64,000 nucleotides of DNA from a candidate division Zixibacteria bacterium SM23_81 (GTDB lineage: Bacteria > SM23-81). Below the pieces are notes generated by a model. That model had not been told where the DNA came from. It saw only the letters and a program-made list of their open reading frames with translations, and ran no database searches. Of this stretch, positions 55,101 through 62,278 are shown piece by piece. A program made the position numbers and the translations under genes. Where the stretch lies: the NCBI GenBank assembly GCA_001304015.1, contig LJUY01000009.1, positions 1 to 64,000 on the forward strand, in the 5' to 3' direction. The stretch's first letter is position 1, and each line of letters opens with the position of its first letter.

Positions 55101-55711
55101 TTCCGCAAAGGATCCCGAACAGCGGAAGTCCTCGATCGCTTTAAGACAGGGCTCTTACCACGAACGGAGAGGTGCACGGCGAAATCAATCCGCTGGTGAA
55201 AACGAACTTTCTGCTCCTCCGGAAGGTATTGTAGGGGATAAACCAGCAGGCTGGCGAGCTGGACCTCACCCATATTACCTGCACCGGTGTACTCCAGAAT
55301 TTGGGAGGGGAACACTTCCCCACTCCGGTAGATAGCCGGCTTAGGCCCCACGAAGGGTATAGCCTCTTTCTGTTCTTGGGTTAGGGAAAGAATCTGGGGA
55401 GGCTGGGCAGGATAAATCATGCGCTGGTTCGGCAATAACTGACTTGTGGTACTCAGTATTTCTATGTGATCCACCGTGGTGTGAAGGGGTATGGCCACCT
55501 GCACAGCACAGACCGGCAGTTGGGGCGCTCCCGCTTGGCGGATAAGATCACAATCGCCCAGACGGGGCATATCATAACCATCTTGAGTCTGCCAGGTCAA
55601 TTCGGCAGGATCAAAGGTCACAGAGCCGGTCACCACCTGACTGACTGAGTCCGGCGGCCCCAAGGAGACTATCAGCATCAGCAGCAAGGTTAATATGAGA
55701 GGGCGTTTCAT
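52106..55711 (-). CDS. Gingipain-like C25 cysteine protease with type IX sorting domain
   Basis: 1201 residues. The frame stays open upstream to 55996, but the start is ATG 55709-55711 (AAAGGAG upstream, signal peptide follows) and the promoter at 55751-55779 lies inside the extension. The N-terminal propeptide is about 25-230. The C25 catalytic domain is about 235-600 with His461 (NHDGHAYFSV) and Cys496 (YSIGCWPAAFD). Then come Ig-like repeats (LTITLTNSGGEQARELAVEL), a jelly-roll/MAM-like domain, and a sorting domain (QNYPNPFNAVTH, IYNVSGQKVRSLL, GIYFCRVVVESF, KMVLLR). Secreted endopeptidase, cleavage specificity unknown. Heads a long co-directional run. Confidence 0.85.
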   Translation of the reverse strand: MKRPLILTLLLMLIVSLGPPDSVSQVVTGSVTFDPAELTWQTQDGYDMPRLGDCDLIRQAGAPQLPVCAVQVAIPLHTTVDHIEILSTTSQLLPNQRMIYPAQPPQILSLTQEQKEAIPFVGPKPAIYRSGEVFPSQILEYTGAGNMGEVQLASLLVYPLQYLPEEQKVRFHQRIDFAVHLSVRGKSPVLKRSRTSAVRDPLRKAVSRLALNPGDLSPAAPIPEAHGEMVYLEELAEYVIITDLAFQGAFQVLADWKTKKGVPARVVSTTWIDGEYEGADRQERIRQFILDAYQNWGTIWVLLAADTQLIPHRMAYAMDSQTDYNDLPCDLYYADLDGDWNADGDDTFGELEDVVDLYPEVIVGRAPISTVAQAENFVDKVLAYEKPALLDYQQKALFAAEILWQNPYTDASESKELIDERYLPPQFDPVTKLYESWGNESVYAFIQAVNAGVGIINHDGHAYFSVMGMGTGYLTNSDMDYLHNGGRLGLLYSIGCWPAAFDHDCIAEHFVNNPNGGGVAFIGNSRYGWGSPGNPLYGYSDRFDQQFFKTVFQDGITKAGQALATTKAFYVPRSRQENVYRWHQYQLTLLGDPEMPLWTRTPGHLTVEHPQQIPAETSLVVVSVSDGHHALKDALVCLMGDAGVYGRAATDLYGKASFTICPDSSEFLWTTVTCADFLPYEGHLTVFSSGPHLTLHHVDMQEISGNGDGVVSPQERIGLDINLKNWGNEMAREVTATISWQDDYLAVEDSVISFGDIAPGEIISSGLVCCFTVGAGCPNGHSLRFELELEDQGGHNWSDEIDILVSTPSLSHQSFRLDDGHWGDGDGVPEAGEELDLTITLTNSGGEQARELAVELETQDSYLTVLQPQVALGDLDADSTGEVTFRLLVAPDCPEPRFPLLEISGATSDGYSFQQTLLLTIGQVGFADDLESDSYYWSHWATSPYWKFTTRRAHSGATSWYCGQDGTTPSYLAGMDCSLTTMPVVVGPNTKLSFWHWYDLATYGSDGLYVEISTGEDWEVLDFLGSGGALDSTLIGNDWFQDTYELPHVEPGTFLQVRFRFYSDADTVVAEGVYVDDVSITSAVLSDRAQDPTDTSPSQPFSFRLSQNYPNPFNAVTHLLMSIPAGNMGYRDRLPLMTTVEIYNVSGQKVRSLLRARLNAGEYRLIWDGRDDKGQPVGSGIYFCRVVVESFRQTTKMVLLR

Positions 55712-55750
55712 CGAAAACTCCTTTCCTATAGTCTGATTTTTCAAGATGTT

Positions 55751-55779
55751 AAAATAGAGAAATTTGAAGCCAGTGTCAA
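55751..55779 (-). promoter_or_regulatory. Sigma-70 promoter of the C25 protease unit
   Basis: On the minus strand TTGACA (55779-55774), 17 bp, TATTTT (55756-55751), 40 bp before the start codon. Confidence 0.75.
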
Positions 55780-55797
55780 TTGAAAAGAGAAGGCTAG

Positions 55798-55845
55798 TGG
55801 TAATGGCAAAAGCAATGGCAATGGCAATAGCAAGGGTAATAGCAG
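55798..55845. repeat. Degenerate hexamer repeat (GGCAATG/GGCAATA type)
   Basis: Read on the minus strand it gives a run of Ala-Ile codons that creates a false hydrophobic segment upstream of the C25 protease. A related block (ATTGCCATTGCC) occurs at about 60232-60262. Confidence 0.6.
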
Positions 55846-56029
55846 TCGACAGGAGGCAGGAAGCAGGAGGCAGCGCCACCTCCCCTAACCACCCCAATAG
55901 GCAATAAGCAGCAAAAGACGAGTAGCAGTTGGAAGTGGCAGTTGGCAGGTTCCTTACGAGTCTCCAGTCTCGGATTTCCCGATCCCCGTAATCCAATTTC
56001 TCTAGTTAGTTTCTGACCTCCTCTCACCT

Positions 56030-56138
56030 GTCATGCCTGCGCATGCAGGCATCTCAGAAGGAGAATTACCCTTCGGCTATACCATAAAGTGAGATTCCTG
56101 CTCCCCGCCTACGGGGGGACAAGATTCGCAGGAATGAC
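56030..56138. repeat. MITE-like element with GTCAT ends
   Basis: The ends GTCATGCCTGC (56030-56040) and GCAGGAATGAC (56128-56138) are inverted repeats with one mismatch. An inner hairpin ATGCCTGC/GCAGGCAT lies at 56033-56052. It resembles the GTCAT(T/G)CC-type non-coding repeats widespread in bacterial genomes. Confidence 0.55.
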
Positions 56139-56257
56139 AAGAAAAAAACGAAAGTCGAGCCTCGATTCACGAGCGACGTTACGAGCATCGATACCGACAA
56201 CCGACCTTGGATTAACTAAAAATATCAAAAACATCCAAATCTCTGAGCTCTCTTCAT

Positions 56258-57622
56258 TCACAACTTTCCAGCTACCTGTCTCAATACTATCAAAACAGGA
56301 TCCCATACAGGCGAGACCGGCGGCGCATAGGCCAGGTCCAGGTAGAGCATCTCTGGAACCTTCATGCCTGCATGAAGAGCCGTGGCGAAAATGTCGATAC
56401 GCTTGCCGGCCCCCGGTGGCCCGATGATCTGTCCGCCCAGAAATCGGCTGGTATTCTTCTCGGCCACCACCTTGACGGCCGCAGAACCCCCTCCGGGGTA
56501 ATATTTTGCTCTTGTCCTGGCCTTGACGAACGCAGTCACGTGATCTATACGTAAGGTCTCGGCCTCCCTGGCCGATAAACCGGTACGGGCTACCTCCGTC
56601 TCGCCCACCTTGGCGATGGCTGTTCCCACCACGCCGGGAAATTGCGCATCGCCTCCACCCAAGTTGATTCCGGCCACACGGCCCTGCTTGTTGGCCACGG
56701 TGCCCAGGGCGATGAAAACCTTACGGCCGCTGACCAGATGGGTGCACTCCACGCAGTCTCCCGCGGCCCAGACTCCGGGAACATGAGTTCTCATATGATT
56801 GTCCACAGCGATGGCTCCCGTCTCGCCCAAAGGGATGCCGGCTTCCTTGGCCAGGGCGATGTTGGGCCGGATCCCGATGCCCAGAATGACCAGATCGGCC
56901 GGGAGCAGGCGTTTCGACGTCTTCACTCCAGAGACTCGATTACCTGAGGCCTCAAAGCGCTCCACGCCCTCGCCCAGATACAGAGTGACGCCCATCTCCC
57001 TGAGCGTATGGGCGATCAATTCGGCCATATCTTCATCCAAGGTGCTCATCACCTGTGGCAGCAGCTCCACCAGAGAGACCTCCAAGCCCCGTGCCAGCAG
57101 GGCTTCGGCCATCTCCAATCCGACATAGCCGCCACCGACGATGACCGCCCGGTGAGTGGACTTCTCCTGCACTGCTTGACGGATGGCCAAACCATCTGGG
57201 AGAATGGACAGGCTGAAGATGCCCTGTGCGTCGATGCCCGGCAGTTTGGGTCTGATGGGGGATGCACCGGTGGCGATGAGCAATTTGTCGAACTCCTCCC
57301 AAAAAGTTTTGTTTTCTTTAATATTACGGACCCGAATAGCACGCCGATTCAGGTCGATGTTTTCCACTTCGTGAAAAACGCGAGCGTCGATGTCGTACTT
57401 CTGGCGGAATACCTCCGGTGTTCGGGCAACCAGATCCTCGATCTCCTTGATCAAGCCCTCGACATAATAAGGCAGCCCGCAGGCTCCATAAGATGTGTAG
57501 AAGCCCCGCTCAAAAACGGTGATTTTCAGATCCGGCTGCATTCTGCGAGCTTGGGAGGCGGCACTCATCCCTGCCGCATCACCACCGATGACAACCAGTC
57601 TCTCCCTCAGCTTTGCGCCCAT
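56258..57622 (-). CDS. CoA-disulfide reductase / NADH oxidase-family flavoprotein
   Basis: 454 residues. FAD site VVIGGDAAGMSAASQARR, single redox-active Cys48 in SYGACGLPYYV (the hallmark of the CoADR/Nox family), NAD site AVIVGGGYVGLEMAEALLAR, VWAAGDCVECTHLVSGRK, and a C-terminal dimerisation domain ending DLAYAPPVSPVWDPV. Reduces CoA disulfide or polysulfide, or oxygen, with NAD(P)H in the cytoplasm. No rhodanese domain is fused. Transcribed alone from the promoter at 57671; ribosome site AAGGAGATCCTC. Confidence 0.88.
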   Translation of the reverse strand: MGAKLRERLVVIGGDAAGMSAASQARRMQPDLKITVFERGFYTSYGACGLPYYVEGLIKEIEDLVARTPEVFRQKYDIDARVFHEVENIDLNRRAIRVRNIKENKTFWEEFDKLLIATGASPIRPKLPGIDAQGIFSLSILPDGLAIRQAVQEKSTHRAVIVGGGYVGLEMAEALLARGLEVSLVELLPQVMSTLDEDMAELIAHTLREMGVTLYLGEGVERFEASGNRVSGVKTSKRLLPADLVILGIGIRPNIALAKEAGIPLGETGAIAVDNHMRTHVPGVWAAGDCVECTHLVSGRKVFIALGTVANKQGRVAGINLGGGDAQFPGVVGTAIAKVGETEVARTGLSAREAETLRIDHVTAFVKARTRAKYYPGGGSAAVKVVAEKNTSRFLGGQIIGPPGAGKRIDIFATALHAGMKVPEMLYLDLAYAPPVSPVWDPVLIVLRQVAGKL

Positions 57623-57670
57623 GAGGATCTCCTTTTTGGCCTTCCATATTTTTATTTTCCCTTTCGGATA

Positions 57671-57699
57671 ATACTACCGTCTTTCAGGTATTTTGTCAA
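57671..57699 (-). promoter_or_regulatory. Sigma-70 promoter of the CoADR gene
   Basis: On the minus strand TTGACA (57699-57694), 17 bp, TAGTAT (57676-57671), about 50 bp before the start codon. Confidence 0.75.
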
Positions 57700-57737
57700 C
57701 CCCATTTTGGTGAATTGGCATCATCTCACATAAAAAA

Positions 57738-57761
57738 TGTAGGGGCACAGCATGCTGTGCC
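57738..57761. repeat. GTAGGGGC-type palindrome
   Basis: The 20-bp stretch 57742-57761 (GGGCACAGCATGCTGTGCCC) is a perfect palindrome, preceded by GTAG. Same family as the palindromes at 59776, 60196 and 60265. Confidence 0.65.
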
Positions 57762-57774
57762 CATCATTTGATTT

Positions 57775-57892
57775 TGTCATTGCGAGCGAAGCGAAGCAAT
57801 CTCCGAACTGCTTTTTGGAAAACGCATCCGCAGTGAGTTTACGTCATTAATCCTTCCAGAGATTGCTTCGTCGCTGCGTTCCTCGCAATAAC
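57775..57892. repeat. GTCATTGCGAGCGAAG-type inverted-repeat element
   Basis: The left arm begins GTCATTGCGAGCGAAGCGAA; the right arm ends ...TCGCAATAAC, with GAGATTGCTTCG pairing with the left CGAAGCAATCTC. About 118 bp with no coding capacity. This sequence is known from many bacterial genomes as a non-autonomous dispersed repeat. Confidence 0.65.
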
Positions 57893-57973
57893 TAACTCTT
57901 GTTAAGGTTGCTTCCCACAATAAGCAGAATCACATTCGATCTGCTACCCCTCTGGCTGAGAATAGGCGGATCC

Positions 57974-59425
57974 TTATCTCAACAATACCATCTTGACGGT
58001 CTTGGAATGTCCACCAACCTCCAATCGGGCAAAATAAATCCCCGACGAAAAATCGGCAGCGTTCCAAACGACGTTATGTAAACCAGTTTCTTGAATTCCT
58101 TCAAATAAGGTCGCCACCCGCTGGCCAAGGACGTTATAGACCGAAAGCGTTGCCCGACCGGATTGAGGTAGACTGTAACTCACAACCGTCTCTGAGTTGA
58201 ACGGATTGGGATAGTTCTGATGCAACACAAATTCTTTGGGGATGTGTTGAGCCTCATTTTCACCCTCTTCAACAGCTGTAGGCCAACCGGCATTGCTGCC
58301 GCCATAGGCTCCCATATCTGACCTCATCATGCCTAATCCATGAAAGCAATCCGACATTAAGTCTATATTGTAAGGGTGGCCCATGTCGATGCAGGGAGAA
58401 TCAAAGGGATCGCCGCAGTAGGTAGCCATGAGATGAAAATCATCGTTTTCAGGATCACGGAAGAGAGGATCCTCGTCGATATTGCCCTCGCCATCCCAAC
58501 CGCCCTGAACGTCGGAGTAAGTGACGGAAGGCCCCACACTACCTGGAGATATCTCATCCGGCGAATCATCCCACAGGATGCAATTTGTGATCGTTGAATA
58601 AAAAGCAGCACGAGAGGTCACGTGGCCGTTATTGCCCGTGATGACGAAGTTCGCAAAGCTCATAGGGAGGAGAGTGAAAAAAATTCCACCCCCAAATTCA
58701 GCCGAGTTCCCCGTAATAGTGCAATTGACAATGCTTGCGAAAGAAGTATGGTTATGAATCCCACCACCGCTATAAGTAGCCTCATTCCTGGCAATGACGC
58801 AGTTGGCCAATATCACTCCCGGGCCATAGTACCAGATCCCACCGCCTCTGAAAGCCCTATTTTCCATTATTTCACAATTGGTGAAGCAAGGAGCGCACGT
58901 CAAACACCAGATCCCACCGCCGTCATACACTGCCATGTTCTCTGTGATTATGCAGTTAGCAATGCTCGGGGAGGAATTTTCACACTTGATAGCTCCGCCA
59001 TAGTCAGCAAGCCCATTCCGAACGGTTAAACCCTCCAGCTTCGAACCACGGCCTTCTCCAACATGAAAGAAGAATCCCCTTCCATCCTTCTCACAATCAA
59101 TGATGCTTGAATCCGACCCGTTTTCCGATCGAACCACGATGGCCTTACCCAAAAAGTCGATGTTCTTGTTCCCCTCCCCTGTGTAAACCCCATCGGCCAC
59201 CAGCACCGTGTCACCAGCTTCAGCTCCATTGATACCCGCCTGGACGGTGCTGGAGTCTTCGGGCACGTGAATGGTTTTTGACCAGCTATAAGGCGCGACT
59301 AATAGGATTATCCCCATGGTTAGGTTAGCCACGAAAAAACCCACGGACAACTTTCTCACCAGCCCGTGGGTAGACTTCCACAACTTTTTTGCTAAGGGAA
59401 TTATGTGATGAATTACCCCTCTCAT
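57974..59425 (-). CDS. Secreted right-handed beta-helix protein with sorting domain
   Basis: 483 residues with an N-terminal export segment (about 25-50, FFVANLTMGIILLVAPYSWS). From HVPEDSSTVQAGINGAEAGD onward it has pectate-lyase-like parallel beta-helix rungs (NGLADYGGAIKCENSSPSIA, ENMAVYDGGGIW, NSAEFGGGIFF), each about 23 residues. A sorting domain follows (QNYPNPFNSETVVSY, VYNVLGQRVATLFEG, GIYFARLEVGG, KMVLLR). No lyase catalytic residues were identified; a polysaccharide-binding or structural role is as likely as lysis. Its Shine-Dalgarno is buried in a hairpin (59433-59449). Confidence 0.8.
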   Translation of the reverse strand: MRGVIHHIIPLAKKLWKSTHGLVRKLSVGFFVANLTMGIILLVAPYSWSKTIHVPEDSSTVQAGINGAEAGDTVLVADGVYTGEGNKNIDFLGKAIVVRSENGSDSSIIDCEKDGRGFFFHVGEGRGSKLEGLTVRNGLADYGGAIKCENSSPSIANCIITENMAVYDGGGIWCLTCAPCFTNCEIMENRAFRGGGIWYYGPGVILANCVIARNEATYSGGGIHNHTSFASIVNCTITGNSAEFGGGIFFTLLPMSFANFVITGNNGHVTSRAAFYSTITNCILWDDSPDEISPGSVGPSVTYSDVQGGWDGEGNIDEDPLFRDPENDDFHLMATYCGDPFDSPCIDMGHPYNIDLMSDCFHGLGMMRSDMGAYGGSNAGWPTAVEEGENEAQHIPKEFVLHQNYPNPFNSETVVSYSLPQSGRATLSVYNVLGQRVATLFEGIQETGLHNVVWNAADFSSGIYFARLEVGGHSKTVKMVLLR

Positions 59426-59432
59426 AGTTAGC

Positions 59433-59449
59433 CCTCCCCTTCGGGGAGG
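59433..59449 (-). promoter_or_regulatory. Hairpin sequestering the Shine-Dalgarno of the beta-helix gene
   Basis: In the mRNA CCUCCCC (59449-59443), loop GAA, GGGGAGG (59439-59433) form a perfect 7-bp GC-rich stem. GGGGAGG is the ribosome site, 7 nt before the ATG. Confidence 0.6.
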
Positions 59450-59475
59450 AAGATATAGCTATCTTTTTCACCTTC

Positions 59476-59504
59476 ATTTTAGCATATATCACCCCATTTG
59501 TCAA
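59476..59504 (-). promoter_or_regulatory. Sigma-70 promoter of the beta-helix gene
   Basis: On the minus strand TTGACA (59504-59499), 17 bp, TAAAAT (59481-59476), with TGC just before the -10 (extended -10). Confidence 0.8.
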
Positions 59505-59547
59505 CAGAAAAAAAGTCGAGATGTAGAATCCAGGCGTGCGATGGTAT

Positions 59548-60084
59548 TTACCAATTCGCGGGATTATTCCGGTCCAATTCCCATTTGAGGGGATTATTCA
59601 CGATGTATTCGCGGATAAGGCGTAATTCGGTTTCACTACGGATGACATGATCATAAAAGTTGCGCTGCCAGATTGGTCTTCCGGGCGTTTTTATGATTTT
59701 ATTGATTTCCTTGGTAGATGCAGTCTTAAACGCGCCGATCAATCGGCCTAACGCCTTGCGCCTTGGTACAACCGCTGTAGGGGCGGTTCGCGAACCGCCC
59801 CTACATACATTCTCATCGGCTATGACGACGATTCCATGCAGGTGATTCGGCATAATCACCCATTTATCCAATTTCACATAGGAATATCGAAGGGGTAACC
59901 ATCTCCAATATCGCTTCACCAACAACCCTAATCGGTTCAGGCAGACATGCCCCTCGCGAACCCTTCCAAAAAGGCATATCCTATCCTGTGTACATATGGT
60001 CACATAATAATATCCCGCCTGCGAATAATCGTAATTCCGTAAACGAATAGAACGCCTTTGATGTCTTCCACGATGTCTGCGCAT
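59548..60084 (-). CDS. REP-associated tyrosine transposase (RayT, Y1_Tnp/IS200-like)
   Basis: 178 residues. Y1_Tnp features: YYYVTICTQDRICLFG at the N-terminus, the HUH-type metal site His81-Leu-His83 in MPNHLHGIVV, IWQRNFYDHVIR, and the nucleophile Tyr160 in REYIVNNPLKW. Such transposases mobilise REP palindromes and act as single-copy domesticated enzymes. Residues 94-103 (CRGGSRTAPT) are encoded exactly by a 30-bp perfect palindrome that belongs to the dispersed GTAGGGGC family, so the gene carries its putative substrate sequence within its own frame. More palindromes lie just upstream (60196-60289). Confidence 0.85.
   Translation of the reverse strand: MRRHRGRHQRRSIRLRNYDYSQAGYYYVTICTQDRICLFGRVREGHVCLNRLGLLVKRYWRWLPLRYSYVKLDKWVIMPNHLHGIVVIADENVCRGGSRTAPTAVVPRRKALGRLIGAFKTASTKEINKIIKTPGRPIWQRNFYDHVIRSETELRLIREYIVNNPLKWELDRNNPANW
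59776..59805. repeat. 30-bp perfect palindrome inside the RayT gene
   Basis: The left arm is TGTAGGGGCGGTTCG (59776-59790) and the right arm is its exact complement (59791-59805). Length 30 keeps the reading frame. Confidence 0.85.
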
Positions 60085-60150
60085 GGCGTTCTCCTGGGGG
60101 GCAAGGTGACCTCGCCCTTGATTCTTATGTTTCCTTGTGCAAGGTGGGGC

Positions 60151-60289
60151 GGGAAACCCAACCCCTACAAGCTACTTCCCCCTCACCCCAACCCCGGGCG
60201 AGGGAACCTCGCCCCTACAATTTCATTATATTGCTATTGCCATTGCCATGGCTATTGCCATCGCGGGCACGGCATGCCGCGCCCCTACA
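60151..60289. repeat. Cluster of GTAGGGGC-type palindromes beside RayT
   Basis: Three units end in CCCTACA: one at about 60145-60168, GGGCGAGG-GAA-CCTCGCCC (60196-60214), and an imperfect palindrome at 60265-60284 (GGGCACGGCA/TGCCGCGCCC). An ATTGCCATTGCC-type repeat separates the last two. Confidence 0.6.
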
Positions 60290-60294
60290 GATTC

Positions 60295-62025
60295 CTACCC
60301 CAACGGCGCTCGAACGGTCTCATCCCTGGTGAACACGGTGTATATCAGATACCCCATGACGATGGTCACCGCTATGAGGACAAATCCCTGCCAGACCGGT
60401 CCCAGAATGAGCTTACCGACACCGATCAATGCGGCGTAGATCCCGATGACGGCGGCGACATACCCCTTCAGATTGCTCAAGCCGACGCGGTCGTTCTCTG
60501 TGCCGGGGATCTTGGCCCGGATCCTCTTCCATCCGGGACCGCCTGGGCGGACGTGCTTGTAAAACTCGATCAGCTTCTCCTCCCGGGTCGGCTTGGTGAT
60601 GAAGGTGACGATAACCCAAACCGCCACCGAGAGCGGGATGATGTACAGGAGGGTCAGGGGAAACTCTATGGAAGTGAAAAAGGTCAGGTAGATGCTCATC
60701 AGCACCGAGGTGGTGATGGCAGAGATCTCGCTCCAGGCGTTGATCCGCCACCAGTACCAGCGCAGCAGATAGACCACACCGATGCCGGCGTTCACCGAGG
60801 TGATGATGTACCAACCAAAGACGATGGAGCTCATCATGAAGGCCACCAGCGCGCCAACGGCGGCGATGATGATGGTGGCTACGATGGAGGCCCGTACGTA
60901 GTGTTTTTCGGAGCCCTCTTTCTTTAGGAAGCGGCGGTATAAATCGTTGATCAAATAGGAGGCGCCCCAGTTGAGCTGGGTGTCGATAGTGGAAAGGAAA
61001 GCGGCCATGAAACCAGCCAGGGCCAGGCCCAACAGGCCCGCCGGGAGGAATTTGAGCATCACCCGGATGTAGCCCATCTCGGGGTCTTCCATCTGGGGGA
61101 AAACCACGATGGCCACCAAGCCGACCACGATCCAGGGCCAGGTGCGCACGCAATAGTGGGCGACGTTACCCCATAAAAATCCCAGCCTGGCGTGCTTCTC
61201 GTCCTTTGCAGACAGCATCCGCTGGGCGAAATATGAGCCCCCATCCGTGTTCCCGCTGGTCCACCACTGAAGTCCCACGTAGATGAAGAAGAATCCTATG
61301 GGCAAAAGCGCCGAGTGCCAGGGGACGATGGCGGTGATGTCGGCTGCTTTTTCCACCCCCATCACCTGCCTCAACTGGGCCAGCACATTTCCCATACCTC
61401 CGGATTTACTCACTGCGATGACGGCTAGCAGGATCGAGGTGAACAGGGCGGTGCAGAACTCGATGAAGTCGGTGATGACCACACCCCACAATCCGGACAA
61501 CGACGTGTACAGGACGGCCACCACGAAGCAGAATCCCACCGCCTGCCACTTGGGAAGCCCCAGGACGCCGCCCATGATCTTGGCCATAGCCAACATCACC
61601 CAGCCCATGACGATGGTGTTGTAGACCAGGGGAAAATACAGGGCCCGGAAGCCCCGCAGGAAGCTGGCCGACTTATCCGAGTAGCGCAGCTCTGCGAACT
61701 CAGTATCGGTGACCACTTTCGACCGGCGCCACAGACGCGAGTAGAAGAACACCCCCAACATGCCGGCCAGGGCGCTGCTCCACCAGTACCAGTTGCCGGC
61801 GATGCCCTTGGAGCGGACCAAACCGCTGACGGCCAGGGGCGTGTCGGCGGCGAATGTGGTGGCCACGATGGAGGTGCCCAGCAGCCACCAGGGCAGCTTG
61901 CGGCCGGCCACGAAGTAGCTCTCCATATTGGTCTGCGCCCGCTTGGAGAGGATAATGCCCAAGACGATGACCAGAACAACATATCCGAATATGATGGTCC
62001 AGTCGACGGCGGCGAGGGCGTTCAT
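60295..62025 (-). CDS. Sodium:solute symporter family transporter
   Basis: Start at ATG 62023-62025 (GGAGG 7 nt upstream); the frame continues upstream to 62115 without a ribosome site. 576 residues with about 13-14 membrane spans: FGYVVLVIVLGIILSKRAQ, MESYFVAGRKLPWWLLGTSI, SGLWGVVITDFIEFCTALF, LAGFMAAFLSTIDTQLNWGA (SSS signature region). A cytoplasmic segment near residue 500 (FITKPTREEKLIEFYKHVRP) is typical of the SGLT-like subgroup. Inner-membrane Na+-coupled uptake. The substrate (sugar, carboxylate or other) cannot be assigned. Monocistronic. Confidence 0.88.
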   Translation of the reverse strand: MNALAAVDWTIIFGYVVLVIVLGIILSKRAQTNMESYFVAGRKLPWWLLGTSIVATTFAADTPLAVSGLVRSKGIAGNWYWWSSALAGMLGVFFYSRLWRRSKVVTDTEFAELRYSDKSASFLRGFRALYFPLVYNTIVMGWVMLAMAKIMGGVLGLPKWQAVGFCFVVAVLYTSLSGLWGVVITDFIEFCTALFTSILLAVIAVSKSGGMGNVLAQLRQVMGVEKAADITAIVPWHSALLPIGFFFIYVGLQWWTSGNTDGGSYFAQRMLSAKDEKHARLGFLWGNVAHYCVRTWPWIVVGLVAIVVFPQMEDPEMGYIRVMLKFLPAGLLGLALAGFMAAFLSTIDTQLNWGASYLINDLYRRFLKKEGSEKHYVRASIVATIIIAAVGALVAFMMSSIVFGWYIITSVNAGIGVVYLLRWYWWRINAWSEISAITTSVLMSIYLTFFTSIEFPLTLLYIIPLSVAVWVIVTFITKPTREEKLIEFYKHVRPGGPGWKRIRAKIPGTENDRVGLSNLKGYVAAVIGIYAALIGVGKLILGPVWQGFVLIAVTIVMGYLIYTVFTRDETVRAPLG

Positions 62026-62105
62026 GTATGAACCTCCATTCGTTGAGAGGGTTAATGAATACTCATGTGTTTTCTTTTCAAACCAAAAAAGCTGAGCATA
62101 ATACA

Positions 62106-62275
62106 AAGGATTCAAGGATTCCCCTTCCTCCCAGCTTCACCACCCCAGGATCCGAGGATTCAAGTGAAAACCGAAAATCAAAATCCATGTATAAAAGCGG
62201 GATGGGGTGGCACTCGAATCCTTGAATCCTTGACCCCTTGAATCCTCTTATTTTGAAATCCTGGAATCCTGTTTT
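62106..62275. repeat. GGATTCAA degenerate repeats with 16-bp inverted arms
   Basis: AAGGATTCAAGGATTC (62106-62121) is the exact complement of GAATCCTTGAATCCTT (62216-62231). Further GAATCCT units continue to about 62275. Overlaps the rejected N-terminal extension of the symporter frame. Confidence 0.65.
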
Positions 62276-62278
62276 TAT

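Larger units (their letters stand above)
55712..56257. other. Intergenic region with promoter, short-period repeats and a MITE-like element
   Basis: No gene. Promoter of the C25 gene at 55751-55779. A degenerate GGCAATG-type hexamer repeat lies at about 55798-55845, and a MITE-like inverted repeat at 56030-56138. A block near 56155-56215 (GATTCACGAGCGACG, ATCGATACCGACAACCGAC) resembles the degenerate repeats at 9550-9680 and 63795-64000. Confidence 0.6.
57623..57973. other. Intergenic region with promoter and two dispersed palindromic elements
   Basis: Holds the CoADR promoter, the GTAGGGGC palindrome at 57738-57761 and the ~118-bp inverted repeat at 57775-57892. No gene is seen. Confidence 0.65.

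Noticed and set aside
55712-55996. N-terminal extension of the C25 protease frame with a hydrophobic Ala-Ile run
   Set aside because: The run comes from a GGCAATG-type intergenic repeat, the promoter lies inside the extension, and the internal ATG at 55711 has a ribosome site and a signal peptide.
60058-60927. 289-residue plus-strand frame
   Set aside because: It is antisense to the sodium:solute symporter and partly made of the palindrome cluster; composition (His/Asp/Gly rich) is typical of a shadow frame.
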